DNA of 64,000 nt from Vespula vulgaris. Its lineage: Eukaryota > Arthropoda > Insecta > Hymenoptera > Vespidae. Under the pieces are notes generated by a model that was given only the letters and a program-made list of their open reading frames with translations, was not told where the DNA came from and did not search any database. Positions 44,840 to 57,102 of this stretch are shown in pieces. Numbering within the stretch: the stretch's first letter is position 1; the number at the start of each line of letters is the position of its first letter. The stretch lies in assembly GCF_905475345.1 (NCBI RefSeq), contig NC_066589.1, forward strand, positions 1,303,501 to 1,367,500. The letters are read 5' to 3'. The translations under genes and the position numbers were made by a program.

Positions 44840-44841
44840 TG
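44802..44841. repeat. (GT)n microsatellite
   Basis: About 15 perfect GT units, then GTATGTGTGTG. Potential Z-DNA-forming alternation. Confidence 0.96.
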
Positions 44842-45747
44842 ATAGAGAAAGAGAGAGGACTGAGGTACTCTTCGGTTCGTTGGAGAATCGATTTAAAGCG
44901 TATTGTTATCGTACGTGTCATGGTTCACCCTCTCACCCTCTTCTCTTTCTTTCTCTCTTTGAGTCGCCTCGAAAGTGGCATGAGCTTATGAATTATGAAT
45001 TTGCTTACTGTACAGAGCCCCCGAAGTCACTTTTACGGTTTGCGTTATGATTCAAAAGGTTAAATTGTCGTTTTAATATGAATAGCTTTAGCTGGTTGGT
45101 ATTGTTTTCAAAAAAGCTTTTTCGATGGAAACCATCGGCCACACATTTTATCGTATAGTAGGACGTTGATTAAAAGAATACATCGAATATAAACAAATCG
45201 ATTATCTGGGGAAAAAAATCATGGAAAGAAGGAGAAAAATGAAAAAGACTGATATTCATATTACGTACGGAAAATATGAATTATAATTGACACGATTAAT
45301 ATAAATTAATTTTTTCAACCATGTTTAACTCATAAGAAAAGAAAAAAATATATATATACTAATTATTCGCATTAATAGTATACCTTTGCACAAATATTTT
45401 TCGATCGACACTTATTATCCGAAAAATTTACAAAATACAAACATTCGATAGATCGAAATCGTATATATTGCAGTATATAAAAATTCATGTCTCATAAAGC
45501 AAAGAATATTATTCTTATTCAAGAATTGTCCGATCAATGACACGACTCTCTTTTTTACTCGAATCAATGAATCGTAAAGAAAAGAAAGATCATTCTCGGA
45601 TAGAAGAAGAAAAAGAAGAAAAAGAAAGAAGAAGAAGACATTTTTCGTTTGGCACGAAGCTTAACGTCTATCGTTGCTTCTACACGAATGAATAGTTGTT
45701 TATGCGAGATATCGTTTCGAACGTGACACGAAGAAGAGAGGTAGAGA
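44842..45747. other. Spacer
   Basis: 44860-45060 CpG-richer with CT-rich piece; 45150-45560 AT-rich; A/G-rich (GAA)n-like at 45602-45637. Frames are short and unrecognised. Confidence 0.5.
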
Positions 45748-45833
45748 AGAGTATCTCTCTCTTTCTCTCTGTCTCTGTCTCTATCTCTGTTTCTGTCTCT
45801 GTCTCTGTCTCTATCTCTCTCGCTCCTATTCGA
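45748..45833 (+). repeat. (CTCTGT)n/(CTCTAT)n hexanucleotide-like tract
   Basis: CT run then TCTGTC/TCTATC units. The minus translation (RDRDRNRDRD) extends an unrelated open frame. Confidence 0.92.
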
Positions 45834-46201
45834 TACCTGTTGAAGGTTGCTGCAGATGTACACATTGCAAGGTGAAACGAGCTTGAAGAGGAGTCTCAGG
45901 TTAGCTGACTGTATTCGTTGTTGGCGAACCGTGGTAATTCGATATATATTCAAGCCAGCCGTGGCCGACGTCTGCCTTTTTGCGTGGCCCGTTGCTTGTT
46001 TATGCCGTGTGCAAGGCAATACCAGGCCAGGCATTGCCCCGGTAGGGAAATAGAAAATTGAATAAACTTCCCAGAAAGTGTTTCGAAGCATTCGGATATA
46101 TCGAGCGGAATGATATATTTGACAAGACTCGCACATCGCACCATGCATATTACATGCACGACGATGCTCTATTCTCTCGCTCTCTGTTAACTTGTTGTCT
46201 C

Positions 46202-46202
<1 letters not shown>
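45834..46202. other. CpG/GC-rich block open on both strands
   Basis: One of the GC-richest blocks in the window. The minus frame from ATG at 46148 has about 110 residues of non-repetitive sequence (MHGAMCESCQIYHSAR onward) before the RDRD repeat. The plus frame 45847-46053 (TTG start) is also open. GGCAATACC...AGGCATTGCC near 46015-46040 is an imperfect inverted repeat. No family recognised on either strand. Confidence 0.2.

Positions 46203-46236
<34 letters not shown>
46203..46236. repeat. (GTCT)n tetranucleotide microsatellite
   Basis: Eight perfect CTGT/GTCT units, followed by GTATGTCTCTATG-type worn units to about 46290. Confidence 0.96.
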
Positions 46237-46238
<2 letters not shown>

Positions 46239-48230
46239 TTATTTGTATGTCTCTATGTTTCTATGTTTCTGTTTCTCTGTTCTTATGTATTTGCCTGACC
46301 ATACAAATTAGTAGCAGATGTCGATCATTTTTCTAATTATTGCATTTTTCTTTCTAGTGTATAATGTTTCTTTTATGAGAATCCGAAATCATTGATTCGT
46401 CATTTCGAATTCGTTTAATTCGTTGAAAAGATCATAGGTAATGATCCCATTCTACGTTATCATCATTCGTCGTGATTTATATATGATGATGATTTTGATG
46501 AATCATTTTTATATCAAGGAATCTTCCTCTTTATTTCATATATATTCTGATTCAGAAACTATTTATAAAGGAGAATAAATGCGTACAATTTTTATAAACG
46601 AATTTGGTGAAATTCTTTGACGACGAGTAAGACGATTTCGACTAATCGGATAATACTGTTATATCACACAGATACGTAATACGTTATAAAATAAAAAGAC
46701 TATTGAAACGGAGGAAGAAAGAGATAGATAAATAGAGAGAAAGAGAAAGAGAGAGAGACAATGGGCTCAGTTAAATTACCTTGTACGTACTAGACAATCC
46801 ATGTCCGTTTAAAAGGCATCAATCGGAATCATCAATGAGGCAGGAAATAGCAGATATTCGGAAAATCGTTATTTCGGTACTTTGAACTTCAATAGATTAA
46901 ATTTTAATAAAAATATCGTTTCAAAAGGCATCAAAAAACAAAAAAAAGGAAAAAGAAAATTCATAAAAGGAAATAAAGTAATCAAAATTTCCAATCAAAC
47001 TATTTTTTAATATTTCTTTAATTTAATCAGACGTATTGTGAAATAGCGTTAGGTAATATCGTATAACGATAGCCAAATAATGTAACAATTTGATATATAA
47101 TTGAATTGTTATAAAGTATGCAAGAACTGGTGGTTACGCGGCTAGGTATACGTTAATTCACTTGATTGAATTAGTCATAGCGAATATATTTATTAATTCC
47201 TTTATGGATTCGAGGGTATTCTAGCAACTCTGTAGTAGAGTGTATGTCTATATAGAGTATATATCTGGCTGTGTGTCTGTTTGTGTATATGAGAGAAAGA
47301 GATGGGTGAGTTAAAACGGAATGGCACGAATGCACCCGTTCGACGAATTCATATGCCATGCTTGTGCATGTGTGTGCCGTCATCAAATATCTACGATCGC
47401 GTTATGCATTAAATACGATGTATCTCCGTGACGTGAAACGCATTATCGGGTGGAGGCAGTGACGAACGAGCGGTATGCGAGCTGCGGAAAAATCATTATC
47501 CCTTGGTTCGAACAGATAAAAAGAAGAGAGAGAGAGAGAAAGAGATCCATTGAACTCGTTCGTTTATTCCGACCAATGTCGAAAGTTCTTTTCGATATAT
47601 ACGTATATTTCTTTTTTTCTCCCTTCTATTTTTCTATATTCATCTCATATATTTCCTATTTTAATAACACGTATATGCTTAAAACTGCAGTGAAGTCGTT
47701 CCGTCGATCCAGAAATTATCGAAAATTCTTTTGAATGTCACATACACACACACACATATATATATATAATTTTTTTATGCATTGTTTCCCCTTTACAAAT
47801 ATTTTTTATATATTTTTCATTAATACATGTATTTAAAAATTCATCTTGTTCGTTCCACTATTTTTTATTCCTTTCTTTCTTCTTCTTCCTCATAAAAATA
47901 TTAATTGATAATTTGTTCGATTCTGTATGCATCTATGTCTCTTTTTATACACGTAACCTACGTATTTTCTTTTTTTATTTTATATAACATTTATATTTAA
48001 AAATCCATTACAGTCATTCGTTCGTGTTTTCGGAATATTTTTTAATATACATTTTCAATATATCCCTTCGCGTTTTATATGTGACGTGCATTTTAATTTT
48101 AAAAAAATCTGCACTTAATAACAAATCACTGACTTGTATTCGTAGGAAATGTTTGGAAACGTAGAAAAATATTTATACAACGAAAAATGAAAAGAGAAAG
48201 GGGGAGAGAGTAAGAGTGAAAGTACTTGTC
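46237..48230. other. Mostly AT-rich spacer
   Basis: GA tract 46716-46762. 46770-46860 and 47300-47510 are CpG-richer. GA 47524-47545. (CA)n/(TA)n at 47742-47770. No gene recognised; frames 47171-47386 and 47450-47734 have no recognisable domain. Confidence 0.5.
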
Positions 48231-48600
48231 CTTTTCTTTTTTTTCCTTTTCTTTTTCATTATGAATCTTGTGTCGAGCGAGTAAGATCAGAACACGAAGA
48301 AATGTCGCTTCTCACTGTCGAGAGTTTTCCTTCTATGCGTTTGCTCGTACGCGTTGATTCACGGCATACGAGTTCTAGCGTGCATAGGACTTCGTTTATG
48401 AATATGTAAAGGGTGGACGCGATGGTGGTCAGACACCGGAAAACTCCGGATAGTCGACGGTGGGGCATGAATATGCTAAGCGCATTCTGAAACGGGGGCT
48501 AAAGTAATTTTCTTTTTTCGTTTTTCCCTTTAGCCACGACCTACGAGCTCTCTTTCACTCCTCTAACCCCTTGTCTCTTTCATAGTATCGTAGAGGAGAT
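48231..48600. other. CpG-richer single-copy block
   Basis: 48250-48560, repeat-poor. Contains TGAATATG twice (48398 and 48469) and a CCGGAAAACTCCGG inverted repeat (48437-48450; CCGGA..TCCGG, 4-nt loop). The minus frame 48259-48468 has no recognisable domain. Possibly regulatory. Confidence 0.3.
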
Positions 48601-49140
48601 TCGTAAAAGCAATTTCGAAGAAGAGAATTTTGCATCGTTATAAAAAAATATATATATATATGTGTATTAATATATGTGTATAAAAATATATTTCGATTTT
48701 TCTTTTACTTATAGAAAATATTTAACGATTAAATTTATTTTATTCTGTTTGTTTTTTCTTTTTTTTTTTTGTTATAATCTTTACATTCTTATCAACGTTA
48801 ATTCTTTGAACGTTAAAAATTAAGATCCATCTTTAACTCGATCTTTCTTTGTCCGTTTGTCTAACAAAAAATTACGTGATATACGACTGTGTAAGTATAA
48901 TTTATTTTTAGCGAATATTACATTTTGAGATATACGAAAGCTTGTTCGTTATACTTTATTTATGAAAAAATAAGATTTTAAGACAACAGATATACGTATA
49001 TAATACATGTATCTACGTATGAATATTTATACGATCTCAAGGTTACACAAAGTTATAGATTTATAATACATTTAATGAAACATTTTATTTTCACCTTCAA
49101 TAACGATATAACACAAGGGTAAATAGAACGACATTGTTTC
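48601..49140. other. AT-rich spacer
   Basis: TATATA/TGTATA runs at 48648-48690; T-rich 48750-48770. No gene seen. Confidence 0.6.
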
Positions 49141-49330
49141 AATTGCCCGTTTTGGTCTGTTTTGTTTTGATAACAAGATCAGACACGTTCCGTATCTGTT
49201 TTGTTGACTTGTTTTTACATTGAAAGTAAGTATGCGTCATTCGTGTAGATCGTGTAAGTCCTCAGTTTAACACAAGCAGTTGGTGCGGAAAGTATTCCAT
49301 ACACGGCTTACATTAAGGTATAATCTCTTT
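49141..49330 (+). other. Repeat-poor block with initiator- and donor-like motifs
   Basis: TGTTTTG(T/A) words recur at 49157-49205. GTAAGT occurs at 49226, after GAAA. TCAGTT (insect initiator-like) is at 49263-49268 and AAG/GTATAA (donor-like) follows at 49318, so a ~54-nt non-coding first exon is conceivable. No TATA box lies ~30 bp upstream. Confidence 0.15.
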
Positions 49331-50066
49331 TCCTTTACTTTAATCATACTTTAATCATCAACATATTAATGCTAATAATATGTAGATCGAGTCGATCGTA
49401 TAAATAAGTACCGTTAATTAATTAATTAGAATTTATAATAATTTCTATTTTTAATTGTAACAAATTCTTCTATTATAAAATCATATTTATTCACGAATCG
49501 ATCGAATAATTACAATATTTCATTATTTATTCGTTTATTACAAGAATTTGTTATACAGGTGTTATATCAGCAGTATAAATGACGATTATTTTTATCGTAT
49601 GTATATTAATTTATTATATTTACGTAAACCAACGTAGTAATAGATAAATGTGCCAACTCGACTCGATAATTATCGTTCTTTTATATTCTTGTTTCATCGT
49701 TAAATATTCTACGTCTACTCTCTTTTTCTCTCTCAAATAGATTTCACTTTCTCTTTTATTATACGAACGAGCCACGGTGAAACCCCTTTTTATCGAGTAC
49801 CATTTCGTTATCAATTAAGAGTCCTTAAGGATTATCTCGAATTATGTTCTTGATTTACTGCCGAAATGTCAGCATAGTCGAGATAAAGCGTTAGGAAAAT
49901 GAAAAGAGAGACGATATTTATGAAACGAACGTTGACCCTTACTAAATGAATTCGATTCAATTTCTCTTAGAGATTAGAGCAAAAAGAATAGAGGAAGGAG
50001 AAGGAAAGGAAAGAAGAAAAAAAATAAAGGAAATTAAAGAAAGAAAGGTGTGCCACGTGCACGTAT
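49331..50066. other. AT-rich spacer
   Basis: No gene seen. 49960-50048 is A/G-rich. The minus frame 49620-49814 has no recognisable feature. Confidence 0.55.
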
Positions 50067-50250
50067 TCGTTTCGTTTCGTTTCGTTCGTGGCGAGTGGTT
50101 CTATCAGCTTCTAATATGCGTGACGGACGGTCGTTTAATCAACGCTGTAATTATCGTTCTTGTACGTGTCATTTGGCATTTCTTTCGCCAACTACAACGA
50201 CAACAACGACGACGACAACGAGGATGGCGACAACGACAACAACGATGAAG
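50067..50250 (+). repeat. (TTTCG)n and interrupted (CAACGA)n repeats
   Basis: TTTCG units at 50068-50088 and CAA/CGA triplet mixture at 50190-50250 (reads QRQQRRRQRG or TTTTTTTT on plus). Between them, 50090-50185 is CpG-richer unique DNA. Confidence 0.88.
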
Positions 50251-50533
50251 AAAATTACGACTAAGCGATCGTCGAAAATAAAATATTTCTCATTTGTATA
50301 GGCGAATAATACGAATGCGATGATGATGGTATTATTTATTATTTTAAACTGTTATCTCTTAATAATTTATGAAAATGAATAGGATATAATAATGATCGTT
50401 CGATCAAAATCGAAACTTTACTACGACTACTACACGAAAGTTTAGTTTCTCGTTATTGAAATCGTCACGACCGTACATGCTTCTTGGTGACTTGGAAATC
50501 CAAAGATATGGTTATTTTAATGAGAGAATGAAA
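50251..50533. other. AT-rich spacer
   Basis: Nothing recognisable. Confidence 0.55.
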
Positions 50534-50534
50534 A

Positions 50535-50574
<40 letters not shown>
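50534..50574 (-). repeat. (GA)n microsatellite
   Basis: About 15 GA units with AAAG flank. Confidence 0.95.
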
Positions 50575-50578
<4 letters not shown>

Positions 50579-51598
50579 CGGAGTCTTTGGCGTGACATCG
50601 CGCTATAAAGTGTTCACATAATTACTGCACTCGCAAGCTAATTACACAGTATTTCGATAGTAGGTCTACCGGGTTCCTCTTTTTGTTCCCTTTTGTTCCC
50701 ACCCAAACTCGGTCTGACAATCGATATAATATACTAAAATCTCCAGATAAAGCTAAAAACTTCTACCTTCGCTCGCAATTTTCGATTTTCGCATCTAGAA
50801 ATGGCCTGCGTGACGAGAAGTCGTAACGCGTAGCGAAATAACGCCACGTTATTAACTTCCTTATCCCCTCTTTTTCTGACTGCCAATAATCGTTGGTAAA
50901 ACTAAAACAAAGAGACAGAAGAGATAGAGATAGATAAATAGATACATACACATACACACGCACAGAGGAGGAAATGAGCTTATACGTAGAAACAATTTTT
51001 TTCTCTTTCGATCGTCACCAAGTGATCATTACACGCGAATCTTAATTTTCTTTGTTTTAGAAAAATATTTCGCAAAAATTAACTTTTTTTTTATATAATC
51101 ATTCTAATCTGTGGATTATCTTGTAAGGACATGTAGAAATAATATTCGATTGTAACCAATTTAATATAAAAAGAATCTATTTGATCGTTGACTTGATATG
51201 TAATATAATAGAAGTATCTCTTCTATTTTTTATTTGTTATCTTTTTCTTTTTTCTTTTTCTTTTTTTTTCTGTTTAACGAATTCATTCTATTCCCTCGTA
51301 ACTACATTGCAAATTTATCGGCGTTGCTTTACTTGAACAGTAAAAGGTAAAATCGATTGAAAGAGAGCCATTTAAAGATAAATTGTATTTGATGGTCGAC
51401 ATAGAGATAAGTTTTCGAGGTTTTATTGAAAAGCTTGCGAACATGAGAACACCCACGTGTCCTCAATGTCAATAGTCCTGCGAAATGGATGTCTATGTAT
51501 ATGTATGTATATAATGGATCGAAAAAGTTTGTCGATTAAATCTGTTCATACTAGCTTTCGATTCTGGTTTATATCTCTTGTTGAGATTGTTGAGAGCC
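50575..51598. other. Spacer
   Basis: 50580-50860 is CpG-richer with a TTTTGTTCCC direct repeat (near 50681 and 50691). 51000-51290 is AT-rich with T/C run. No gene recognised. Confidence 0.5.
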
Positions 51599-51675
51599 AG
51601 ATAGATAAATAGTTAGATGGATAGATAGATAGAGAGATAGATAGATAGATAGATAGAGAGATAGATAGATAGATA

Positions 51676-51726
<51 letters not shown>

Positions 51727-51749
51727 GAGGGATAAGGGATAAGGGATAA
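51599..51749 (-). repeat. (GATA)n, (GA)n and (GGGATAA)3 compound array
   Basis: GATA units 51599-51677, (GA) about 51682-51721, then GGGATAA three times at 51728-51749. The minus frame 51546-51782 reads SLSLS/SIYLS and is an artefact. Confidence 0.95.
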
Positions 51750-52560
51750 ACGCAACGACGAACTTCGTGTCTTTGCGGTCAAAATTTATTGCTCCGTAGC
51801 TTTAGCCAGACTCTCAGGCAATTTACATTCCAGACTATGCGTGCATTCGATTCAAACCTTCCGGAATGTCTCCAAGACTCGAAGACATCGAAATTACGAG
51901 GGATAACATGACTTTCATTGAATGTACGTCAGTATGCTAGTAAGAAGAAAAAATAAATATATGTATATGTATATTTTTATATAAGTATATATTTAAAAAT
52001 GTATTATTTTATATATTGAATATATTAATTTATTATATATTCTATATATTGAAAGATGATGAATAAATTTTTTGGATTAATTATTTTTTATGTTTATAAT
52101 ATAATCATTTTATATGTAATTTATATATACATATATATCTTGTATAATTATTTTCTAAAGTTTACTTTTAAAAAGTTTTCCTTTAATTATTTTTTATACT
52201 TCACGTTTTCTTTAACATATTAGATGAGTCCATTCAATATGAAATGCTTTCTTTATTCTCTGTAAAGTTTAAGTAATGAGCAGTTACGAGGATAAATGTG
52301 AATAGTACGTTTTGTAAATTTGCCCCGTCCGAAACGGAGATATACCCTCCGGCGGATTTTAATAAGCGATTTCGATAGTATTAGAGATTTACGTAGAGAG
52401 TCGAAGGAAAAGTGGAAAGATAACGGAGGTTCGTGACCACCAGCCGTATTTAATATTAACGGAGTGAAACAAGACTCATTAGCGGTACGACTTGTTGAAG
52501 TTAAATGTATACTTTAATACCGTATGAATATTTAGAACGTCAGAGAATATATCTGTTTTT
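51750..52560. other. Spacer; AT-rich core with CpG-richer flanks
   Basis: 51945-52200 is extremely AT-rich with TATATATT words. 52315-52510 is CpG-richer and repeat-poor, with GGAGATATACCCTCCGG and TAAT cores, possibly regulatory. No gene seen. Confidence 0.45.
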
Positions 52561-52561
52561 C

Positions 52562-52593
<32 letters not shown>

Positions 52594-52606
52594 TTCTCTT
52601 TTTATT
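52561..52606 (+). repeat. (CT)n microsatellite
   Basis: About 12 CT units plus TTTC/TTTTT tail. Confidence 0.94.
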
Positions 52607-55096
52607 TTCCTCTATCATAGGTGAGTATATAAAAGATCATATATCTTATTGAAAAACCGGAAACAGGATATTTCAATGAAATGAAAAGAAACTTGAGTAA
52701 TTCGAATGAAGGAAATGGAAGCAAGAAAAAACGAATTAATGAAGTAATTAATGAATATTTTTCTTTCTTATTTTTTCTTCCTCATTTTCTTTTTTTTTCT
52801 TTTTCTTTTTTCTTTTTTTTTCTCTCTGTTTTTCACGCAAGATCATTCCAACCGCGTCATATTTTTCACGAAAATATGAAGAAGGAGATGGAAGAAAAGA
52901 AGAAGAAGAAGAAGGAGAAGACGAAGAAGAAGAGATCATCTCATAGCAAAGATTCTCCTTGATTATTCCGCTCTGAAAATTTAGTAGAACGAGATCTTTT
53001 TAAGGGTCCTCTAATGGAGAGGAGACTTCACGTAGTATGTCCGCCATTATAACTTCGATGAATGAAATCATCTTCAAAGGATTCTATCTCATTTACATTT
53101 GGGATTGAAAAAAGAATGTAACTCTCGTTGGTCGGATATCCTTTTAATTTTATTTTATTTCGCTTTTTCTTTTTATCATTCTTCTTTTTTTTTTCTTACT
53201 GTTTTTACTCTCTTTACATTTCATTTTAACTACGTGCGAGACGGAGCTCTTTTCGAAAAAGAATTTCACTTTCTTCTCCTTCCTTTTTCTTCAATAAAAA
53301 ATTTGGGTCATTGTGATTAAATAAACATGAGTATTGAACATATAAAAAGAAAGGAAATGCAAAAATAAATAAATATAGATAGATAGAGAGAAAGAAGAGA
53401 AATAGAAAAATATAAGAGATAAATAGAGATATTATATGAGTAAAACAGAGAGAAAGAAAGAGAAAGAGAGAAAGGGAAGATGAAAAAGGGAAGACTAAAA
53501 AAGTCTGAACTGACTTCTCATCGAAAAAAGAATGCTTCAGAATTAGTTTACCTTTGGAAACCAATTTCTTTCTCTTTTCTGCCTCGTCTTGCCTTCCGCT
53601 TTCTGTCGAGCTAAGAACGATTTCTCTCTCTCTCTCTCCCTCTCTCTCTCTTTTTCTCTCTCTCCCTCTCTTTCTCTCACTCTTACGTTCGTGTACGACC
53701 AACGATAGAAACGCCCGTCGAATAACTAGAGTAGAAAACGCCGAAGGGAAGGAAAATAATAAATGAACGATCGTGCAGGAAGGGCCAATACCTTGCCGGT
53801 GCAAAGAACGAAGAAGGACCATTTGGCTTCCGTGGCTCTCTTTTCCTGTCTCGTCTTCTTTCTCTCTTTCTCTTTCTCTTTCTCTTTCTCTTTTTCTGTT
53901 TCTTTTTTCCTCTCTCTATGACCGAAGTCTCAAGTAATTGCATTGAACGATCGAAGTACATTGTAAACCGTTCGATTGTAAAAAAAAGAAAAAACAATTC
54001 TCGGACTCTCTTACTCATTTTTTTCTTTTTCTCGATTCTTTTTTTCTTTTTGTTTCTTTACTTCTTCCTTTCTTCTTCTTCTTCTTCTTCTTTTTCTTCT
54101 TTCCTTTTTTTTTTGTTTTTCTTAAACGTAATGTTAAAAAATAAAACAAGAAAAAGAGAATGAAAAGAAAAGAAAAAAAAAAAAAATTCGCAGGAGCAGA
54201 ACGTAAAATACTCGCGATTAAATCTAACCTCAGGAATTTCTTTCTCGCACGACACGATAATTTTCTTCTTTCGCTTGTAATTTATTTACACTCGTTACGA
54301 CGTCTCGCGATTCTTTTTTTTTTTTTCTTTTTCTTTCTTCCTTATTTTTCCTAATTTCATAGTGAGGAACGTGCGTACGTGACGGTCGAAGGGGTGGGAA
54401 AAGTGGGGTTTAAAAAGAAGGGATTTTGCAAAAAAGAGGGGTTGTCTCTCATCACGTTTAAATTCTCACAAAGTATTCTTTTGATAGTCCTTACGAATTA
54501 CATATCAAATTTATTCGTACCTTTCGTTCTTTCTCGAGAATTCATTTTTTTAACGAGCATACTTATTTTCATAAAGAGGTCAGAGAAGTGGAGGAAAAAT
54601 ACGCACACGATGCGTAATAATGCTTATTTAATATATGTGTCAATGCTTTTAGATAGTTAAACGCGTATATCCTTTGAAAAAGCGTAAGAAAATTTGTAAA
54701 TGGTGAGGTTAGTCGAAAAAGGAAAAAGAATATAAGAGATAGAGAGAATGTTTTCGAGTTTTATCGTACGAATCGACGATTTCTTTTCTCTCTCTCTCTT
54801 TCTCGCTATCTGTTGTCAGCAGATCTCCAACGAATCGTATTTTTATGCTGACCAGTCCTTCTCCTTGTCTTTTCCGATCCACCCTGCCACGTCTATCTCT
54901 CTTTCGAAACTCAACGAAACGATTTTATAATTTTGTTTCCCCTACGACAGTCACGTAGCAAACGAAAGGACGTCTCTATCATTTTGTATTTTCTCTCTCC
55001 GATCGTTCGAATGTTCATAATTTTCTCCTCATGAAAAAAAGTATGCTTGTCTAAGAAATATCGATGATCTAATCTAAATAACGATAATTCAGTCGG
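52607..55096. other. Spacer dense in A/G and T/C tracts
   Basis: T/C-rich 52757-52823, (GAA)n-like 52876-52934, GA-rich 53375-53480, CT-rich 53620-53680 and 53855-53912, TTC-rich 54060-54112. The longest open frame of the window (53226-53822 minus, 198 codons) lies here and is almost wholly repeat translation (RERER, SLSLFLFL). No gene called. Confidence 0.6.
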
Positions 55097-55151
55097 TTCA
55101 CGGAGTGTTATAAATCAGGAAGATTCACGTAGTGTTATAAATCAGGAGGAT
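55097..55151 (+). repeat. 27-bp tandem duplication
   Basis: TTCACGGAGTGTTATAAATC at 55097 and TTCACGTAGTGTTATAAATC at 55124, each followed by AGGA(A/G)GA; one to two mismatches. Confidence 0.95.
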
Positions 55152-55199
55152 GTTTAAAATTGTTCTTATTTTGATCGATAAGAGGAATGACGATGGTGG

Positions 55200-55290
55200 A
55201 TAAAGAGAAAGAGAAAGAAAAAGAGAAAGAGAGAGAGAGAGAGAGAGATAGAGAAAAAGAGAGAGAGAAAGAGCGCGAGATAAAGAGAAA
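55200..55290 (-). repeat. Interrupted (GA)n tract
   Basis: GAGAAAGAGAAAG, about 10 GA units, GATAGAGAAAAAGAG and GCGCGAGATAAAGAG pieces. Confidence 0.92.
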
Positions 55291-56261
55291 AGAGCATGAA
55301 AATTGATGGCTCTCATAGCTTACGTTTCGTGTCGAGCTTTGCTCTTCGTCTTGAAACTCTTATAATCCGTCGACTTAACGTCCTAAGGCGGCAAAAACGA
55401 CATTTCTTTTAACAGGGATATTCGACGAGCTTATCACAGTAGGTGAGGGTGGGGAGAGATTGGTGGGTCGAGAGATATCTTCCTGGATCATCAATTAAAA
55501 CCCGTCGCACTTTGTCTTACGTCGTATTATTAGATAATGATATCCGATAGACGTTATCTCTATCAATTTTCATTCCTCGAACGACATCGGCAGCTTCCGC
55601 GTCTGTGATATTCTCGGATTTAAATGGATTAACGAGACGACCGATTACTCTTTCATAATCCGTTACATTATATTTTTAAATCCCATTAATCACCTTGATC
55701 CGATCGATCTATGGATGGATAGTTATAATAATGAAGAAGAAAAAAAAGAGAAGGAAAAGAAAAGAAAGAAAGAAGAAAAGAAAGTTTGGAACGATCGAAC
55801 CTGACGATTTATGATTTTCATATTCGAAAACAAGGGAATACGAATAATTCGATAGATTTTATTATCATTTAAAAAAGGATTATCGTCGTCATCGTCATCG
55901 TTGTCATTAATATTATTATTAATACTATTATTATTGTTATACGTAATTGGAAAGAAACGTGTTTTACCAGAACCTATGAGCTAAGAATTTCAATGCTTTT
56001 ATCACCCACACGTCCGACGTTATTCGACGTACTCAATATTAAGCTTGTAAGGTATAGTATCTACGAGGTCGGTTGCATTGTACTACCATCAGGACGTTAC
56101 ATTGTTGTTTGCTATACGCGTATATGGATAGAAGCGTTGCTCGAAGCAGCCTAAAGTAGCGTGTGGCACGCTCTTGCTCGACACACTATCATACACTTGA
56201 CTAGCAACCCTCTAAGCGAGGCCACCCTTTCGCGAATAGCTAACCCCCTTGCTTTGCTTCG
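55291..56261. other. Spacer; CpG-richer at both ends
   Basis: 55300-55660 and 55960-56260 are CpG-richer. 55730-55790 is A/G-rich. Interrupted ATC/ATT triplets at 55880-55940. No gene recognised. Confidence 0.5.
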
Positions 56262-56307
56262 TCTCTCTCTTCTCTCTCTCTCTCTCTTACTCGGTTTCTC
56301 TAGTGCA

Positions 56308-56347
<40 letters not shown>
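56262..56347 (+). repeat. (CT)n microsatellite pair
   Basis: CT runs 56262-56287 and 56312-56347 around ACTCGGTTTCTCTAGTGCACT. Confidence 0.94.
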
Positions 56348-56348
<1 letters not shown>

Positions 56349-56357
56349 GTGCTCCAG

Positions 56358-56510
56358 ACGAGACAACCACGGAAGTATCGCCTTACACAACAAGGGTTGG
56401 TGAACGCTGCGTTATCACGCCGTCTCTCGTGCCTTCCTACTTGATCGTCAAATTCTACGCGTATGAGCGGGAAATAAACGACGTGGCGGAATGTGTTAAG
56501 TGTTACGAAG
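56358..56510 (+). other. Candidate internal exon, 51 codons, phase 1-1 (unproven)
   Basis: A long CT run ends GTGCTCCAG (acceptor-like, AG at 56356-56357). The 153-nt segment to GAAG/GTATGC (donor-like) is open in one frame, beginning DETTTEVSPYTTRVGERCV and ending NDVAECVKCYE. Composition looks protein-like, with three Cys and no low complexity. It would be symmetric (one base of a codon carried in from each upstream exon). Against it: a (CT)n repeat alone explains the polypyrimidine tract, a minus frame (56300-56518) is open over the same bases, and no family is recognised. Confidence 0.2.
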
Positions 56511-57068
56511 GTATGCAAGGGAGAACGATTAAACGAGCGAGTTTTGCGGTTAGTTAGTTGAATTTCTATATCTAAATATGAATTTCTTATATATTTCTTT
56601 ATTTATTTATTTATCTGTTTTTTATTCTTTTTTACTTTCTCATTTAAGAAAATGACGAAGAAATGGAGAATGTTGCGAAATATTATTTTATATCACTTTT
56701 ATTATAATCGTTGATCGTTTCTTATGAAATAGAGATATGTATGTTATACCGATAAATAGTCTCGATTTTAATCGATTTATTTTCTTTCGATATTTTATAC
56801 TCGTAGAATTCTTATAAAACCGAATGAAAAAAATAATAATAATAATAAAAGTGGAAACAAGAAAAAAAGGAAGATGCCGACTTCTGGTACCATCAATAAT
56901 AAATGTTTTAGTCGAGTATGCATAAGCCAGACGAACGCCCTCCATGGGGTTTGTTTTTACAAACACTGCTGTCAGCGACAATAAAGTACTTGCGTTTTAT
57001 AGTGTTTCGTGCGAAGAGCGCACCTAACGACAAACACAGTGAGTATCTCTTCGCTTTTTCACTCTTTT
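56511..57068. other. AT-rich spacer
   Basis: (TTTA)n-like at 56598-56612, AAT-rich near 56829-56845. 56900-57040 is CpG-richer. No gene called. Confidence 0.5.
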
Positions 57069-57069
57069 T

Positions 57070-57102
<33 letters not shown>

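Noticed and set aside
53226..53822. Longest open frame in the window (198 codons, minus)
   Set aside because: Almost entirely translation of GA/CT-rich tracts (RERER, SLSLFLFL). No domain, no splice context, and an overlapping plus frame is also open.
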